The notes below the pieces were generated by a model that saw only the letters and a program-made list of their open reading frames with translations, searched no databases and was not told where the DNA came from. A DNA stretch of 41,870 nt from an uncultured Lachnospiraceae bacterium (lineage in GTDB: Bacteria > Bacillota > Clostridia > Lachnospirales > Lachnospiraceae). Location of the stretch: assembly GCA_947175035.1 (NCBI GenBank), contig CAMWLG010000027.1, forward strand, positions 1-41,870, in the 5' to 3' direction. Numbering within the stretch: the first letter of the stretch is position 1; each line of letters starts with the position of its first letter. Below are positions 9,246 through 17,184 of the stretch, piece by piece. A program made the position numbers and the translations under genes.

Positions 9246-9476
9246 TTAGTTTAAAGCACCTTTGATTAATTCCACTGCTTCCTCAACTGTTGTGATCTTC
9301 TCTGCCTTCTCTGCGGGAATCTCAATATCAAATTCCTCCTCGATTCCCATCACAATCTGAAACACATCCAAAGAATCCGCCCCAAGATCATCCATAAAAG
9401 TGGACTCCGGCTTAATCTCCTCGGGATCTACGTTCAATACCTCAGCAATTACTTTCTTCAACTTTTCAAATTCCAT
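9246..9476 (-). CDS. acpP: Acyl carrier protein
   Basis: A 76-residue acidic four-helix carrier for fatty acid synthesis. Ser35 in the GADSLD motif is the 4'-phosphopantetheine attachment site. The downstream [10 protein letters not shown] helix, used for docking to synthesis enzymes, is fully conserved. An AAGGA ribosome site precedes the ATG. The gene lies 77 bases after plsX and is followed by a terminator hairpin, which fits a plsX-acpP unit. Confidence 0.97.
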   Translation of the reverse strand: MEFEKLKKVIAEVLNVDPEEIKPESTFMDDLGADSLDVFQIVMGIEEEFDIEIPAEKAEKITTVEEAVELIKGALN

Positions 9477-9553
9477 ATCTTTGTTCCTTTCTTATATTAA
9501 TTTAATCTATTTTGTGCAGTTGCCTGCCCATTTGCTTGTTTCTCTGCGAGGAA

Positions 9554-10564
9554 TCAATCCTCCAAAACAATCCTTTCCCTGATCTTTTCATTGATACGCT
9601 GTTCTTTAAATGTAATGCACTGAAGGATAGAGTTGCGAATCTCTATCGCTTTACTGCTCCCGTGGGTTTTCACCACGAGACCGTTCAGTCCCAGGAGAGG
9701 AGCGCCGCCATATTCCTCCGTGTCAAAACTTTTGAGTGTCTTTTTCAGTGCCGGTTTTACCAAGAACGCCCCGATCTTGCTTCGCAGCGTCGTCATCATA
9801 CCGCTCTTGACCTTCTGGATCAGGACCCCTCCCACACCTTCATACATTTTCAGGATGACATTGCCCACAAACGCCTCGCAGACCACCACGTCCGCCGCCC
9901 CTGCAGGAATATCTCTCGCCTCCACACTGCCGATAAAATTTATCTCGGGACAATTCTTCAACAACGGAAAGGTCTCCTTGACCAAAGCATTGCCCTTCTC
10001 CTCCTCAGCGCCGATATTTACAATGCCCACTCTGGGGTTTTTAATCCCCATGACATTCTCCATATATACGCTTCCCATCTTGGCAAACTGTAAAAGATGG
10101 GAGGGGCGCGCATCTACGTTCGCGCCGCAGTCAATCAAAAGCGCCACGCCGTTAGCCGTGGGAATCAACGGTGCAAGAGGCGGTCTCTCCACGCCCTTGA
10201 TGCGCCCAACGATCACCTGGCCACCCACCAGCACGGCTCCCGTGCTTCCCGCGGAAACCATGGCATCACAGCTGCCATCCTTCACCATATACATCGCTTT
10301 TACAATGGAGGAATCCTTCTTCTTGCGAATCGCCATCACAGGCGGCTCCGCCATCTCAATGACCTCCTGTGCATGGACGATCTCCACCTGCTCAGGATTG
10401 TAGGTGTACTTTTTGAGCTCCTCCGCCACAGCCGGCTCCTTGCCCACCAGAAAAACCTTGACACGCTTATCCGCGTTTATGGCGTCCACCGCACCCTTCA
10501 CGATCTCACCGGGCGCATTATCGCCGCCCATGGCATCCACTGCCACATTCACCATCACAGACAT
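9554..10564 (-). CDS. plsX: Phosphate acyltransferase PlsX
   Basis: Converts acyl-ACP and phosphate to acyl-phosphate, the acyl donor for glycerol-3-phosphate acylation in phospholipid synthesis. The 336-residue protein starts with the diagnostic VAVDAMGGDNAP, followed by GSTGAVLVGG near 107 and the IGAEEEKGN region near 200. Length is typical. It leads the plsX-acpP pair behind its own promoter (10618-10646) and a GAGG ribosome site. No FapR-type operator palindrome was recognised near that promoter. Confidence 0.96.
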   Translation of the reverse strand: MSVMVNVAVDAMGGDNAPGEIVKGAVDAINADKRVKVFLVGKEPAVAEELKKYTYNPEQVEIVHAQEVIEMAEPPVMAIRKKKDSSIVKAMYMVKDGSCDAMVSAGSTGAVLVGGQVIVGRIKGVERPPLAPLIPTANGVALLIDCGANVDARPSHLLQFAKMGSVYMENVMGIKNPRVGIVNIGAEEEKGNALVKETFPLLKNCPEINFIGSVEARDIPAGAADVVVCEAFVGNVILKMYEGVGGVLIQKVKSGMMTTLRSKIGAFLVKPALKKTLKSFDTEEYGGAPLLGLNGLVVKTHGSSKAIEIRNSILQCITFKEQRINEKIRERIVLED

Positions 10565-10617
10565 TTTGTCAACCTCGTCAATTATGAAAATATTGGCAAT
10601 TCCTTTTATCCTTTTCT

Positions 10618-10646
10618 ACTATACTAAACACCCTATCAAAAATCAA
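10618..10646 (-). promoter_or_regulatory. Sigma-A promoter of plsX-acpP
   Basis: On the minus strand, TTGATT (10641-10646) and TATAGT (10618-10623) are 17 bases apart, just downstream of the rpmF terminator. The plsX start codon is about 54 bases downstream. Confidence 0.65.
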
Positions 10647-10647
10647 G

Positions 10648-10690
10648 TAAAAAATAAGAAAGCTATCAACATCTATATGCCGATAGCTTT
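10648..10690 (-). terminator. Intrinsic terminator after rpmF
   Basis: A 9-bp perfect stem, AAAGCTATC (10659-10667) with GATAGCTTT (10682-10690). On the minus strand it is followed by CTTATTTTTTAC. It separates yceD-rpmF from plsX. Confidence 0.8.
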
Positions 10691-10743
10691 TCATTACTTT
10701 GAAAGTATGTGCCGGAAAACGCACAATACAAATACCTGACAGA

Positions 10744-10923
10744 TTAGTCAACCTCGATAATCTGCTTCTTGTTATAAGAACCACAGTTCTTACAAACTCT
10801 GTGAGGCACCATCAAAGCGCCGCACTTGCTGCACTTCACCAAAGTGGAAGCGCTCATTTTCCAATTCGCTCTTCTCTTATCTCTTCTACCTTTGGAAGAT
10901 TTATTCTTGGGACAAATAGACAT
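10744..10923 (-). CDS. rpmF: 50S ribosomal protein L32
   Basis: A small 59-residue gene. The N-terminus has the L32 signature (MSICPKNKSSKGRRDKRR, then WKM), and the second half carries the zinc-ribbon cysteines CSKC (31-34) and CKNC (44-47), so this is the zinc-binding form. The start lies two bases after the yceD stop, the conserved yceD-rpmF pairing. A terminator follows at 10648-10690. Confidence 0.96.
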   Translation of the reverse strand: MSICPKNKSSKGRRDKRRANWKMSASTLVKCSKCGALMVPHRVCKNCGSYNKKQIIEVD

Positions 10924-10925
10924 TG

Positions 10926-11453
10926 TTACACCTCCTTACTCGCATTAAAAATATCTTTTATTGCCGCCATGCGGGGGTCGGGTACGAAGGTGTCGCATCC
11001 ACATTCCCTCTCGTTCAGATTCTGTCCACAGACTGGGCATACACCCTTACAATCCTCCTTGCACAGAATCTTCACAGGCCAGTTTACAATAATTTCGTCA
11101 TACACCAAAGCCTCTGTGTCCAGATGATAACCATCCATAACTCCCAAGTTATCCTCCGTCTCTTCATCCTCTGCATTCGTTCCAGGCGAGACAACCGTCC
11201 TGTCAAAGTCAAGCTCCAATGTCACCGGCACTTCTGTCAGACAACGGTCACACGCAGCGACAAATTGCAACTTGCAGCTTCCCTCCACCCTTGCCTTATC
11301 TATACCGATATTGGTAAAAGTAAGTTCCACCAGACTTTTCCCGACAATGTCATAAGCTCCTGACCCATTTACGAAAACAGTCATTTCCAGAGGAATCTCC
11401 TCCCTCACGACTTTGCCTTCTGTAGTCAATACATCAGATAAATTGATTAACAT
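10926..11453 (-). CDS. YceD / DUF177 family protein
   Basis: A 175-residue protein immediately upstream of rpmF, the conserved position of the DUF177 family, which is linked to 23S rRNA and L32 biogenesis. The C-terminal half has the family's cysteine cluster (CKEDC, GVCPVCG and CGC at about 133-154), which suggests a metal-binding site, followed by the conserved DPR and a helix near the end. The N-terminal half is beta-rich with a conserved central CDRCL. The gene sits behind a perfect consensus promoter (11495-11523) and an AGGAGT ribosome site. Confidence 0.88.
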   Translation of the reverse strand: MLINLSDVLTTEGKVVREEIPLEMTVFVNGSGAYDIVGKSLVELTFTNIGIDKARVEGSCKLQFVAACDRCLTEVPVTLELDFDRTVVSPGTNAEDEETEDNLGVMDGYHLDTEALVYDEIIVNWPVKILCKEDCKGVCPVCGQNLNERECGCDTFVPDPRMAAIKDIFNASKEV

Positions 11454-11494
11454 AGCGACTCCTATGCATTTATTGTGTTTTCACACACTGGTTA

Positions 11495-11523
11495 ATTATA
11501 CATATTGAGGGATAGTTTGTCAA
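11495..11523 (-). promoter_or_regulatory. Consensus sigma-A promoter of yceD-rpmF
   Basis: On the minus strand, TTGACA (11518-11523), 17 bases, then TATAAT (11495-11500): a perfect consensus, about 40 bases ahead of yceD. A second TTGACA lies 16 bases upstream of the first. Confidence 0.85.
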
Positions 11524-11554
11524 CAAATTTTTTTGTCAACTTTATCCAACTCTT

Positions 11555-12370
11555 TTAACCCAGCAGCCATTTATATTTTGCCACACTGTACAACGGCACG
11601 AAGGGAATCAAAATGGGGGTCTTTTGCACATACGCCTGATACTCCGGATCTGAGCCATAATTTCTATTCTGGCGCAGCTCCAGCCGCCTTGCGCCGCCGA
11701 ACATGATATACACGATACACACATAACCGATGACTGCAGCCGCCCACTGCCAAGGGCCGGACAGTATATTCACTCCGGACACGAGCACCCCTGTCCAAAA
11801 CAGCACTTCACCCAGATAATTTGGGCAGCGCACGATTCGGTACAATCCCTTGTCACAAAATCTCTTGGGATTCACTTTCTTTGCCGCCGACTTCTGCCAG
11901 TCCGCCCCGGCCTCCAGCCCGATACCACATGCCATGACAACCGCACCCGCCAGACACCACACATCCGTGCCGCCTCCGTTCTGCAATCGGAAAAACACCG
12001 GAGACACCTGCAGCGTATAAAGCAGCGCACAGCTTATCCAGATGATGAATTTTACAATTATTTTCATGGACTTGCCGTCATTGATTTCCTTTTTCATGGT
12101 GCTGCGATAGGACGCGCTCTGAATCTCCCGCACCAGAAGATATCCGCCTAACCTGCATCCGTAAAGGACAAGCAATAGACACAGCACCGCCGTCCCCGGC
12201 GTCAGACCGCCATATCCCAACACGAGCATAGCACCTCCCATCACCGCAATGGAAAAGCCATAACCTAAAGAAATAAAATAGACATATTTGTAGAAGCCAA
12301 TAGCGCTCACCACCAGACCGATGATTAGCAACACAAGAAAAGCAGATGTGAATGTTTCCATAAAACTCAT
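11555..12370 (-). CDS. DUF1295 / isoprenylcysteine methyltransferase-like membrane protein
   Basis: A 271-residue polytopic membrane protein with about six or seven hydrophobic segments. The diagnostic part is the C-terminal third, with GLYRIVRCPNYLGE (about 177-190), the family's conserved R-x-PNY-x-GE cofactor-binding motif, followed by ARRLE and a Tyr-rich end. DUF1295 proteins resemble steroid 5-alpha-reductases and ICMT-type methyltransferases; the substrate is unknown. A GGAGG site sits at good spacing from the ATG. The gene starts 34 bases after the small gene behind trpA with no terminator between, so it may be read from the trp operon. No link to tryptophan is known. Confidence 0.75.
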   Translation of the reverse strand: MSFMETFTSAFLVLLIIGLVVSAIGFYKYVYFISLGYGFSIAVMGGAMLVLGYGGLTPGTAVLCLLLVLYGCRLGGYLLVREIQSASYRSTMKKEINDGKSMKIIVKFIIWISCALLYTLQVSPVFFRLQNGGGTDVWCLAGAVVMACGIGLEAGADWQKSAAKKVNPKRFCDKGLYRIVRCPNYLGEVLFWTGVLVSGVNILSGPWQWAAAVIGYVCIVYIMFGGARRLELRQNRNYGSDPEYQAYVQKTPILIPFVPLYSVAKYKWLLG

Positions 12371-12404
12371 TTTTCACGCCTCCATACATTAAACGATATG
12401 TAGT

Positions 12405-12629
12405 TCACTGCATCTGGGTCAAGCTCCGCAGCAACTCCAAATCACTTGCCTGCACCTTGATACTGGTCTCTATCCGCTCACCCTCCGGCGTGGTGACAAT
12501 GATCTCTATGACACTGTCCTCCCGCAGACCACTCTTTCCCACCGCTTTGCAAAACGCTGGAAATTTCGGATGATTCGCCTTAAAAGTATTCCATGCACCG
12601 ATTACCTTAAACATGCCTCCCATGTCCAT
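12405..12629 (-). CDS. Small uncharacterised protein behind trpA
   Basis: A 74-residue soluble protein, not recognised. The start chosen is ATG 12629 because GGAGG stands eight bases ahead of it. The same frame can be extended to a TTG at 12656, but that has no ribosome site. The N-terminal half looks helical (MFKVIGAWNTFKANHP, with paired Phe/Cys). The C-terminal half reads as a beta-hairpin plus helix (VIEIIVTTPEG, then ASDLELLRSL). It lies 32 bases after trpA and 34 before the DUF1295 gene, so it is probably cotranscribed. Confidence 0.7.
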   Translation of the reverse strand: MDMGGMFKVIGAWNTFKANHPKFPAFCKAVGKSGLREDSVIEIIVTTPEGERIETSIKVQASDLELLRSLTQMQ

Positions 12630-12661
12630 TGTCCTATCCTCCGTGTTGTAACTCAAATTCC

Positions 12662-13483
12662 CTACACCGCACTCACCGCTTCTTTCATACTCTTCACATA
12701 GCGATAAAGCTCCGGTGCGGCATCCGCCCCGTATTTCTCGATAATCCTCACGATGGCGCTGCCCACGATTGCCCCATCAGATACCGCCGCCATCTTTCCC
12801 GCCTGCTCCGGCGTACTGATGCCAAAACCGATGGCACAGGGGGTATCCGTCACCTTGCGGATGCTCTCTACGATAGCCGCCAAATCCGTCTTAATCTCAC
12901 TGCGCACCCCGGTAACACCCATAGAGCTTACCACATAGATAAAGCCATGGGACTCACTTGCAATGGCCTGAATACGAGTCTCCGATGTGGGCGCGATCAT
13001 AGAGATCAAATGAACATTATGCGCCGCCGCAGGTTCCTCCACCTCCGCCTTCTCCTCATAGGGCAGATCAGGAATAATAATCGCCCCGACCTCAAGTTCC
13101 TCACACTTTGCAAAGAAACGATCATAACCATAATGGAACACAGGGTTGGAATAGGTCATAAACGCCAATGGAATCCGGGAGACCTCACGAATCCTCCTGA
13201 CAATCTCAAACACACCGTCCGTGGTCATGCCGTTTCCCAGCGACCTGATATTGGCGTCCTGAATCACCACGCCCTCGGCCGTCGGGTCTGAAAAAGGGAT
13301 CCCGATCTCGATTAAATCCGCTCCCGCCCTTTCCATCTCCAGGATAAACTTGACCGTGCTGTCCGCATCCGGGTCTCCCGCCGTTAAAAATCCGATAAAG
13401 GCTTTGCCGTTGGGCGTCCGGAACACATTGTCAACCAAGTTTGTGATTACTTTATTTTTTGCTCCACTGTCTGTTGTATTCAT
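12662..13483 (-). CDS. trpA: Tryptophan synthase alpha chain
   Basis: Cleaves indole-3-glycerol phosphate to indole, which is channelled to TrpB. The TIM barrel is complete (273 residues). The catalytic Glu is Glu59 in LIEIGIPFSDP, and the phosphate-binding GFGIS motif is present in the last third. The position equivalent to Salmonella Asp60 is Glu70 (FSDPTAEG), a conservative change also recalled from clostridial TrpA proteins. The start is ATG 13483 behind GGAGAAAGGAA. It is the last enzyme gene of the trp operon. Confidence 0.95.
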   Translation of the reverse strand: MNTTDSGAKNKVITNLVDNVFRTPNGKAFIGFLTAGDPDADSTVKFILEMERAGADLIEIGIPFSDPTAEGVVIQDANIRSLGNGMTTDGVFEIVRRIREVSRIPLAFMTYSNPVFHYGYDRFFAKCEELEVGAIIIPDLPYEEKAEVEEPAAAHNVHLISMIAPTSETRIQAIASESHGFIYVVSSMGVTGVRSEIKTDLAAIVESIRKVTDTPCAIGFGISTPEQAGKMAAVSDGAIVGSAIVRIIEKYGADAAPELYRYVKSMKEAVSAV

Positions 13484-13516
13484 TTTCCTTTCTCCTCTAT
13501 TCTCCTGATTCCATCA

Positions 13517-14701
13517 TCAATCATGAATTTCCACACCACGATATCTGGCGATTGCCGCCACATCCTTATCTCCGCGTCCTGACAGGCAGATAATGATGCT
13601 TTGATCGGGTTTATAATCTTTCGCAATCTTCATCACATGGGCTACCGCATGGGCGCTCTCTATGGCACAGATGATCCCTTCCGTCCGGGCCAGATACTCG
13701 AAGGCATCCACCGCCTCGTCGTCCGTGACGGGCACATACTTCGCCCTGCCCGTATCATGAAGATACGCATGCTCCGGTCCGATACCGGGATAATCCAAGC
13801 CTGCCGAGATAGAATACACCGGTGCAATCTGCCCGTACTCGTCCTGACAGAAATAGGATTTCATACCATGGAAAATTCCAAGGGTTCCCGTGGCAATGGT
13901 CGCCGCTGTCCGCGCCGTATCCACACCTTTTCCGGCCGCCTCACAGCCGATCAGCTCCACGCCCTCATCCGGAATAAAATTATAAAACATGCCCATGGCA
14001 TTGCTGCCGCCGCCTACACATGCCGCCACCGCAGCCGGAAGCTTTCCTTCCGCCTCCAAAATCTGTGCCCGCGCCTCCCTGCTGATCACGCTCTGGAAAT
14101 CCCGCACAATCATGGGAAAGGGATGGGGGCCCATCACGGAGCCGAGACAATAATGGGTGTCGTTGACCCGATTTGTCCACTCCCGCATGGTCTCGTTGAC
14201 TGCATCCTTCAAAGTCTGCGTACCACTGGTCACGGGATGCACCTTCGCACCCAAAAGCTCCATCCGATACACATTCAACGCCTGCCGGTCTGTGTCCTCC
14301 TTGCCCATAAATATCTCACATTCCATGCCCAGCAGCGCAGCGGCCGTCGCCGTCGCCACACCGTGCTGCCCCGCTCCGGTTTCCGCAATCAGCCTTGTCT
14401 TGCCCCGCTTCTTGGCAAGGAGCGCCTGCCCCAGCACATTATTGATCTTGTGGGAACCGGTATGGTTCAAGTCCTCGCGCTTTAAGTAGATTTTCGCGCC
14501 CCCCAGATCCTTGGTCATCTTCTCCGCATAATATAACAGAGAGGGCCTTCCCGCATACTCATTCAAAAGTTGATTCAACTCCGCCTGAAAATCAGGATCA
14601 TTTTTGTAATGCTCATAAGACTCTTCCAACGCAATCAGCTCATTCATCAATGTCTCCGAAATATACTGCCCGCCATGGATTCCGTAACGTCCTTTACTCA
14701 T
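13517..14701 (-). CDS. trpB: Tryptophan synthase beta chain
   Basis: A PLP enzyme that condenses indole with serine to give tryptophan. Lys85 in HTGSHKINN is the PLP lysine, ETGAGQHG (107-114) supplies the catalytic Glu, and GGGSNAMG binds the cofactor phosphate. At 394 residues this is the canonical TrpB1 form that partners TrpA. An AAGGA site precedes the ATG. It follows trpC directly (32 bases), where trpF would commonly sit. Confidence 0.97.
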   Translation of the reverse strand: MSKGRYGIHGGQYISETLMNELIALEESYEHYKNDPDFQAELNQLLNEYAGRPSLLYYAEKMTKDLGGAKIYLKREDLNHTGSHKINNVLGQALLAKKRGKTRLIAETGAGQHGVATATAAALLGMECEIFMGKEDTDRQALNVYRMELLGAKVHPVTSGTQTLKDAVNETMREWTNRVNDTHYCLGSVMGPHPFPMIVRDFQSVISREARAQILEAEGKLPAAVAACVGGGSNAMGMFYNFIPDEGVELIGCEAAGKGVDTARTAATIATGTLGIFHGMKSYFCQDEYGQIAPVYSISAGLDYPGIGPEHAYLHDTGRAKYVPVTDDEAVDAFEYLARTEGIICAIESAHAVAHVMKIAKDYKPDQSIIICLSGRGDKDVAAIARYRGVEIHD

Positions 14702-14733
14702 GATAATTTCCTTTCTTCAACTTATCCTTAAAC

Positions 14734-15540
14734 TTATCTGTTTGTTTCGCTTTTCCCTGCCAGCTCCCGCAGCATTCCTGCCTTGTCGGCGCTGCGCATG
14801 AAAGTCTCCCCAATCAACACCGCATTGGTTCCGTTTTGCTCCAATCTGGCAATATCCTCCCGCCCCTTCATGCCGCTCTCGGACACGAACAGAATTTCAG
14901 GCGGAACCATTCCCCGAAGCCGCACGGAATTGTTGATATCCACGGTAAAATCCTTGAGATTGCGATTATTCACCCCGACAATCCGCGCACCTGCCGCTAA
15001 CGCCATCTCCACCTCAGCTTCGTCATGGGCCTCCACCAAAGCGGAAAGCCCCAAGTCACCTGCAATTCCCGCATACTCGGACAGTTGCTCTGGGGAGAGA
15101 ATCGCACAGATCAACAGAACCGCATCTGCCCCCAAAATCTTTGCCTCATAAAGCATATACTCATCCACTGTAAAATCCTTGCGAAGCAGCGGGATCTCCA
15201 CTTTCCTGCGGATAGCCGCCAGATACTCATCACTCCCCTGAAAATAAAAGGGTTCTGTCAACACGGAGATCGCATCCGCCCCCGCTTTCTCATATTCCAC
15301 GGCAATCTCCTCATAGGGAAATTCCTCGGCGATCACCCCCTTGGAGGGAGAGGCTTTCTTCACCTCGCAGATAAAACTCATGCCCTCCTTGCCCAGCGCC
15401 CTTTCAAAAAGGTAGGGCTGATCCGCCACTCTGTGCCGTGGCAGCTCTGCCGCCCGCGCCTTCAAATCCGTCAAGGGCATCTGTCCCTTTTTCGCCTGAA
15501 TGCGTTCTATGGTCTTTGCCGCAATCTCATCTAAAATCAT
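14734..15540 (-). CDS. trpC: Indole-3-glycerol phosphate synthase
   Basis: Ring-closing decarboxylase of the tryptophan pathway, 268 residues, one TIM barrel. Motifs: FICEVKKASPSKG (56-68) with the catalytic lysine, LLRKDF around residue 120, VGVNNRNL, and VSESGM near the end. The length shows it is not fused to a TrpF domain. AGGAG lies 11 bases ahead of ATG 15540, and the start is 15 bases after the trpGD stop. Confidence 0.95.
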   Translation of the reverse strand: MILDEIAAKTIERIQAKKGQMPLTDLKARAAELPRHRVADQPYLFERALGKEGMSFICEVKKASPSKGVIAEEFPYEEIAVEYEKAGADAISVLTEPFYFQGSDEYLAAIRRKVEIPLLRKDFTVDEYMLYEAKILGADAVLLICAILSPEQLSEYAGIAGDLGLSALVEAHDEAEVEMALAAGARIVGVNNRNLKDFTVDINNSVRLRGMVPPEILFVSESGMKGREDIARLEQNGTNAVLIGETFMRSADKAGMLRELAGKSETNR

Positions 15541-15555
15541 GATCTGTCATTCTCC

Positions 15556-17172
15556 TCATTTTCGGTTTGTCATCTCCACAAACTTCCCGAGCTGTGCCAA
15601 CGCCTTGCCGCTGTCAATGGTCTCTGCCGCCAGCTTCACCCCGTCGGCAATGCTTGCCGCCTTGCCTGCCACATACAGGGCTGCTCCTGCATTCATCAGG
15701 ACGGTGTCCCTTCTGGGTCCCTTCTCCCCGTTCAAAACCGCCTTTGTCATCTCGGCATTCTCTTGAGGGGTACCGCCGGCCAAATCCTCCTTGGTACAGC
15801 GTGTAAGACCCATCTCCTCCGGAGTGATCACATAGGATTTCAGATTGCCGTTTTCCAGCTCGCACACGCTGGTGGCACAGCTTGCAGAGATTTCATCCAT
15901 TCTGTCCTGACCGTACACCACGAGTCCCTTCTTGATTCCCAGATTCACCAATACCTTCGCCATAGGCTCCAGCAAGGATTCATCATACACCCCAAGCACA
16001 ATGTAGGAGGGACATGCTGGATTTGTCAAAGGCCCTAAAATATTAAATACCGTGCGGATGCCCAACTCCTTGCGGATGGGCCCCACATATTTCATGGCGG
16101 AATGATATTTTTGTGCAAAAAGGAAGCACAAGCCTATCTCCTCCAAAATCGCTTTGCTCTGTTCCGGTTCAATGGACAGATTGACTCCCAAAGCTTCCAG
16201 ACAGTCCGCCGCACCGGATTTGGAGCTTGCCGCGCGATTGCCATGCTTTGCCACAGGCACTCCTGCCGCCGAGATCACCATGGCGGATGTGGTAGAAATA
16301 TTAAAGGAGTTGGAGCCGTCACCACCCGTCCCCACAATCTCCAAAGATTCTACGTTGGCATTCAGCTTCAAAGCATGTGCCCGCATCTCCTCCGCCGAGC
16401 CGGTAATCTCCTCAATCGTCTCTCCCTTCATGGAAAAGGCTGTGAGATAGGCGCTCTTCTGCACGTCCGTCGCCTCCCCTGTCATGATCTCATTCATGAC
16501 AGCCTTTGCCATTTCATAGCCGATATCCTCTTTTCTGCTCAGTTTAATGATTGCTTCCTTTGTAATCTGGGCGCATCCCTTCTGCACCTTTGCCACGGGA
16601 GACGTCAATCTCCCCAAAATAAAATTCTCCATGATTTTCCGCCCGTCCGGTGTCAGCACGGATTCCGGATGGAACTGGACGCCATATACGGGATATTCCT
16701 TGTGCTGTACCGCCATGACCTCCCCGTCCGGCGTGGTGGCGGTTACCTTCAAGCAATCCGGCATATTTTCCTCCACCGCCAGAGAATGGTATCTTGCCAC
16801 GGTCATTTCCGCTTCCATGCCCTTGAATAATGCGCTGTCATTATCCAGACGCACCACGGACTGCTTGCCATGCATCAACTGCTTTGCGTAAGTAATCGTG
16901 CCGCCAAATGCCTCGCAGATCGCCTGATGTCCCAAGCAAATCCCCAAAAGGGGAATTTTCCCCGCAAAGTGCCTGATGACCTCCTCGCAGATTCCGGCGT
17001 CTGCAGGTCTGCCCGGTCCCGGTGAGATAATGATATGGCTGGGCGCCAATGCCTCTATCTCCGCAACCGTCATCTCGTCATTGCGGATCACCTTCACATC
17101 AGGATTCACGGATGCAGCAAGCTGATATACATTATAAGAAAAACTGTCGTAATTGTCTATTATCAGTATCAT
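15556..17172 (-). CDS. trpGD: Fused anthranilate synthase glutaminase / anthranilate phosphoribosyltransferase
   Basis: A two-domain fusion of 538 residues. Residues 1-195 are the class I glutamine amidotransferase TrpG: PGPG at 51-54, nucleophile Cys79 in GICLGH, and His168/Glu170 in FHPES, all present. A short linker leads to TrpD (about 205-538), with the PRPP-binding GTGGDG (281-286) and NISTTSA. TrpG supplies ammonia to TrpE, and TrpD adds phosphoribose to anthranilate. The same fusion is known from enterobacteria and many Clostridia. The GGGAGG ribosome site lies close behind the trpE stop (12-base gap), which suggests coupled translation of the synthase subunits. Confidence 0.95.
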   Translation of the reverse strand: MILIIDNYDSFSYNVYQLAASVNPDVKVIRNDEMTVAEIEALAPSHIIISPGPGRPADAGICEEVIRHFAGKIPLLGICLGHQAICEAFGGTITYAKQLMHGKQSVVRLDNDSALFKGMEAEMTVARYHSLAVEENMPDCLKVTATTPDGEVMAVQHKEYPVYGVQFHPESVLTPDGRKIMENFILGRLTSPVAKVQKGCAQITKEAIIKLSRKEDIGYEMAKAVMNEIMTGEATDVQKSAYLTAFSMKGETIEEITGSAEEMRAHALKLNANVESLEIVGTGGDGSNSFNISTTSAMVISAAGVPVAKHGNRAASSKSGAADCLEALGVNLSIEPEQSKAILEEIGLCFLFAQKYHSAMKYVGPIRKELGIRTVFNILGPLTNPACPSYIVLGVYDESLLEPMAKVLVNLGIKKGLVVYGQDRMDEISASCATSVCELENGNLKSYVITPEEMGLTRCTKEDLAGGTPQENAEMTKAVLNGEKGPRRDTVLMNAGAALYVAGKAASIADGVKLAAETIDSGKALAQLGKFVEMTNRK

Positions 17173-17184
17173 GATTTTTCCTCC

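Noticed and set aside
9477..9553. Possible separate promoter between plsX and acpP
   Set aside because: AT-rich but no -35/-10 pair with proper spacing was found; cotranscription with plsX is simpler.
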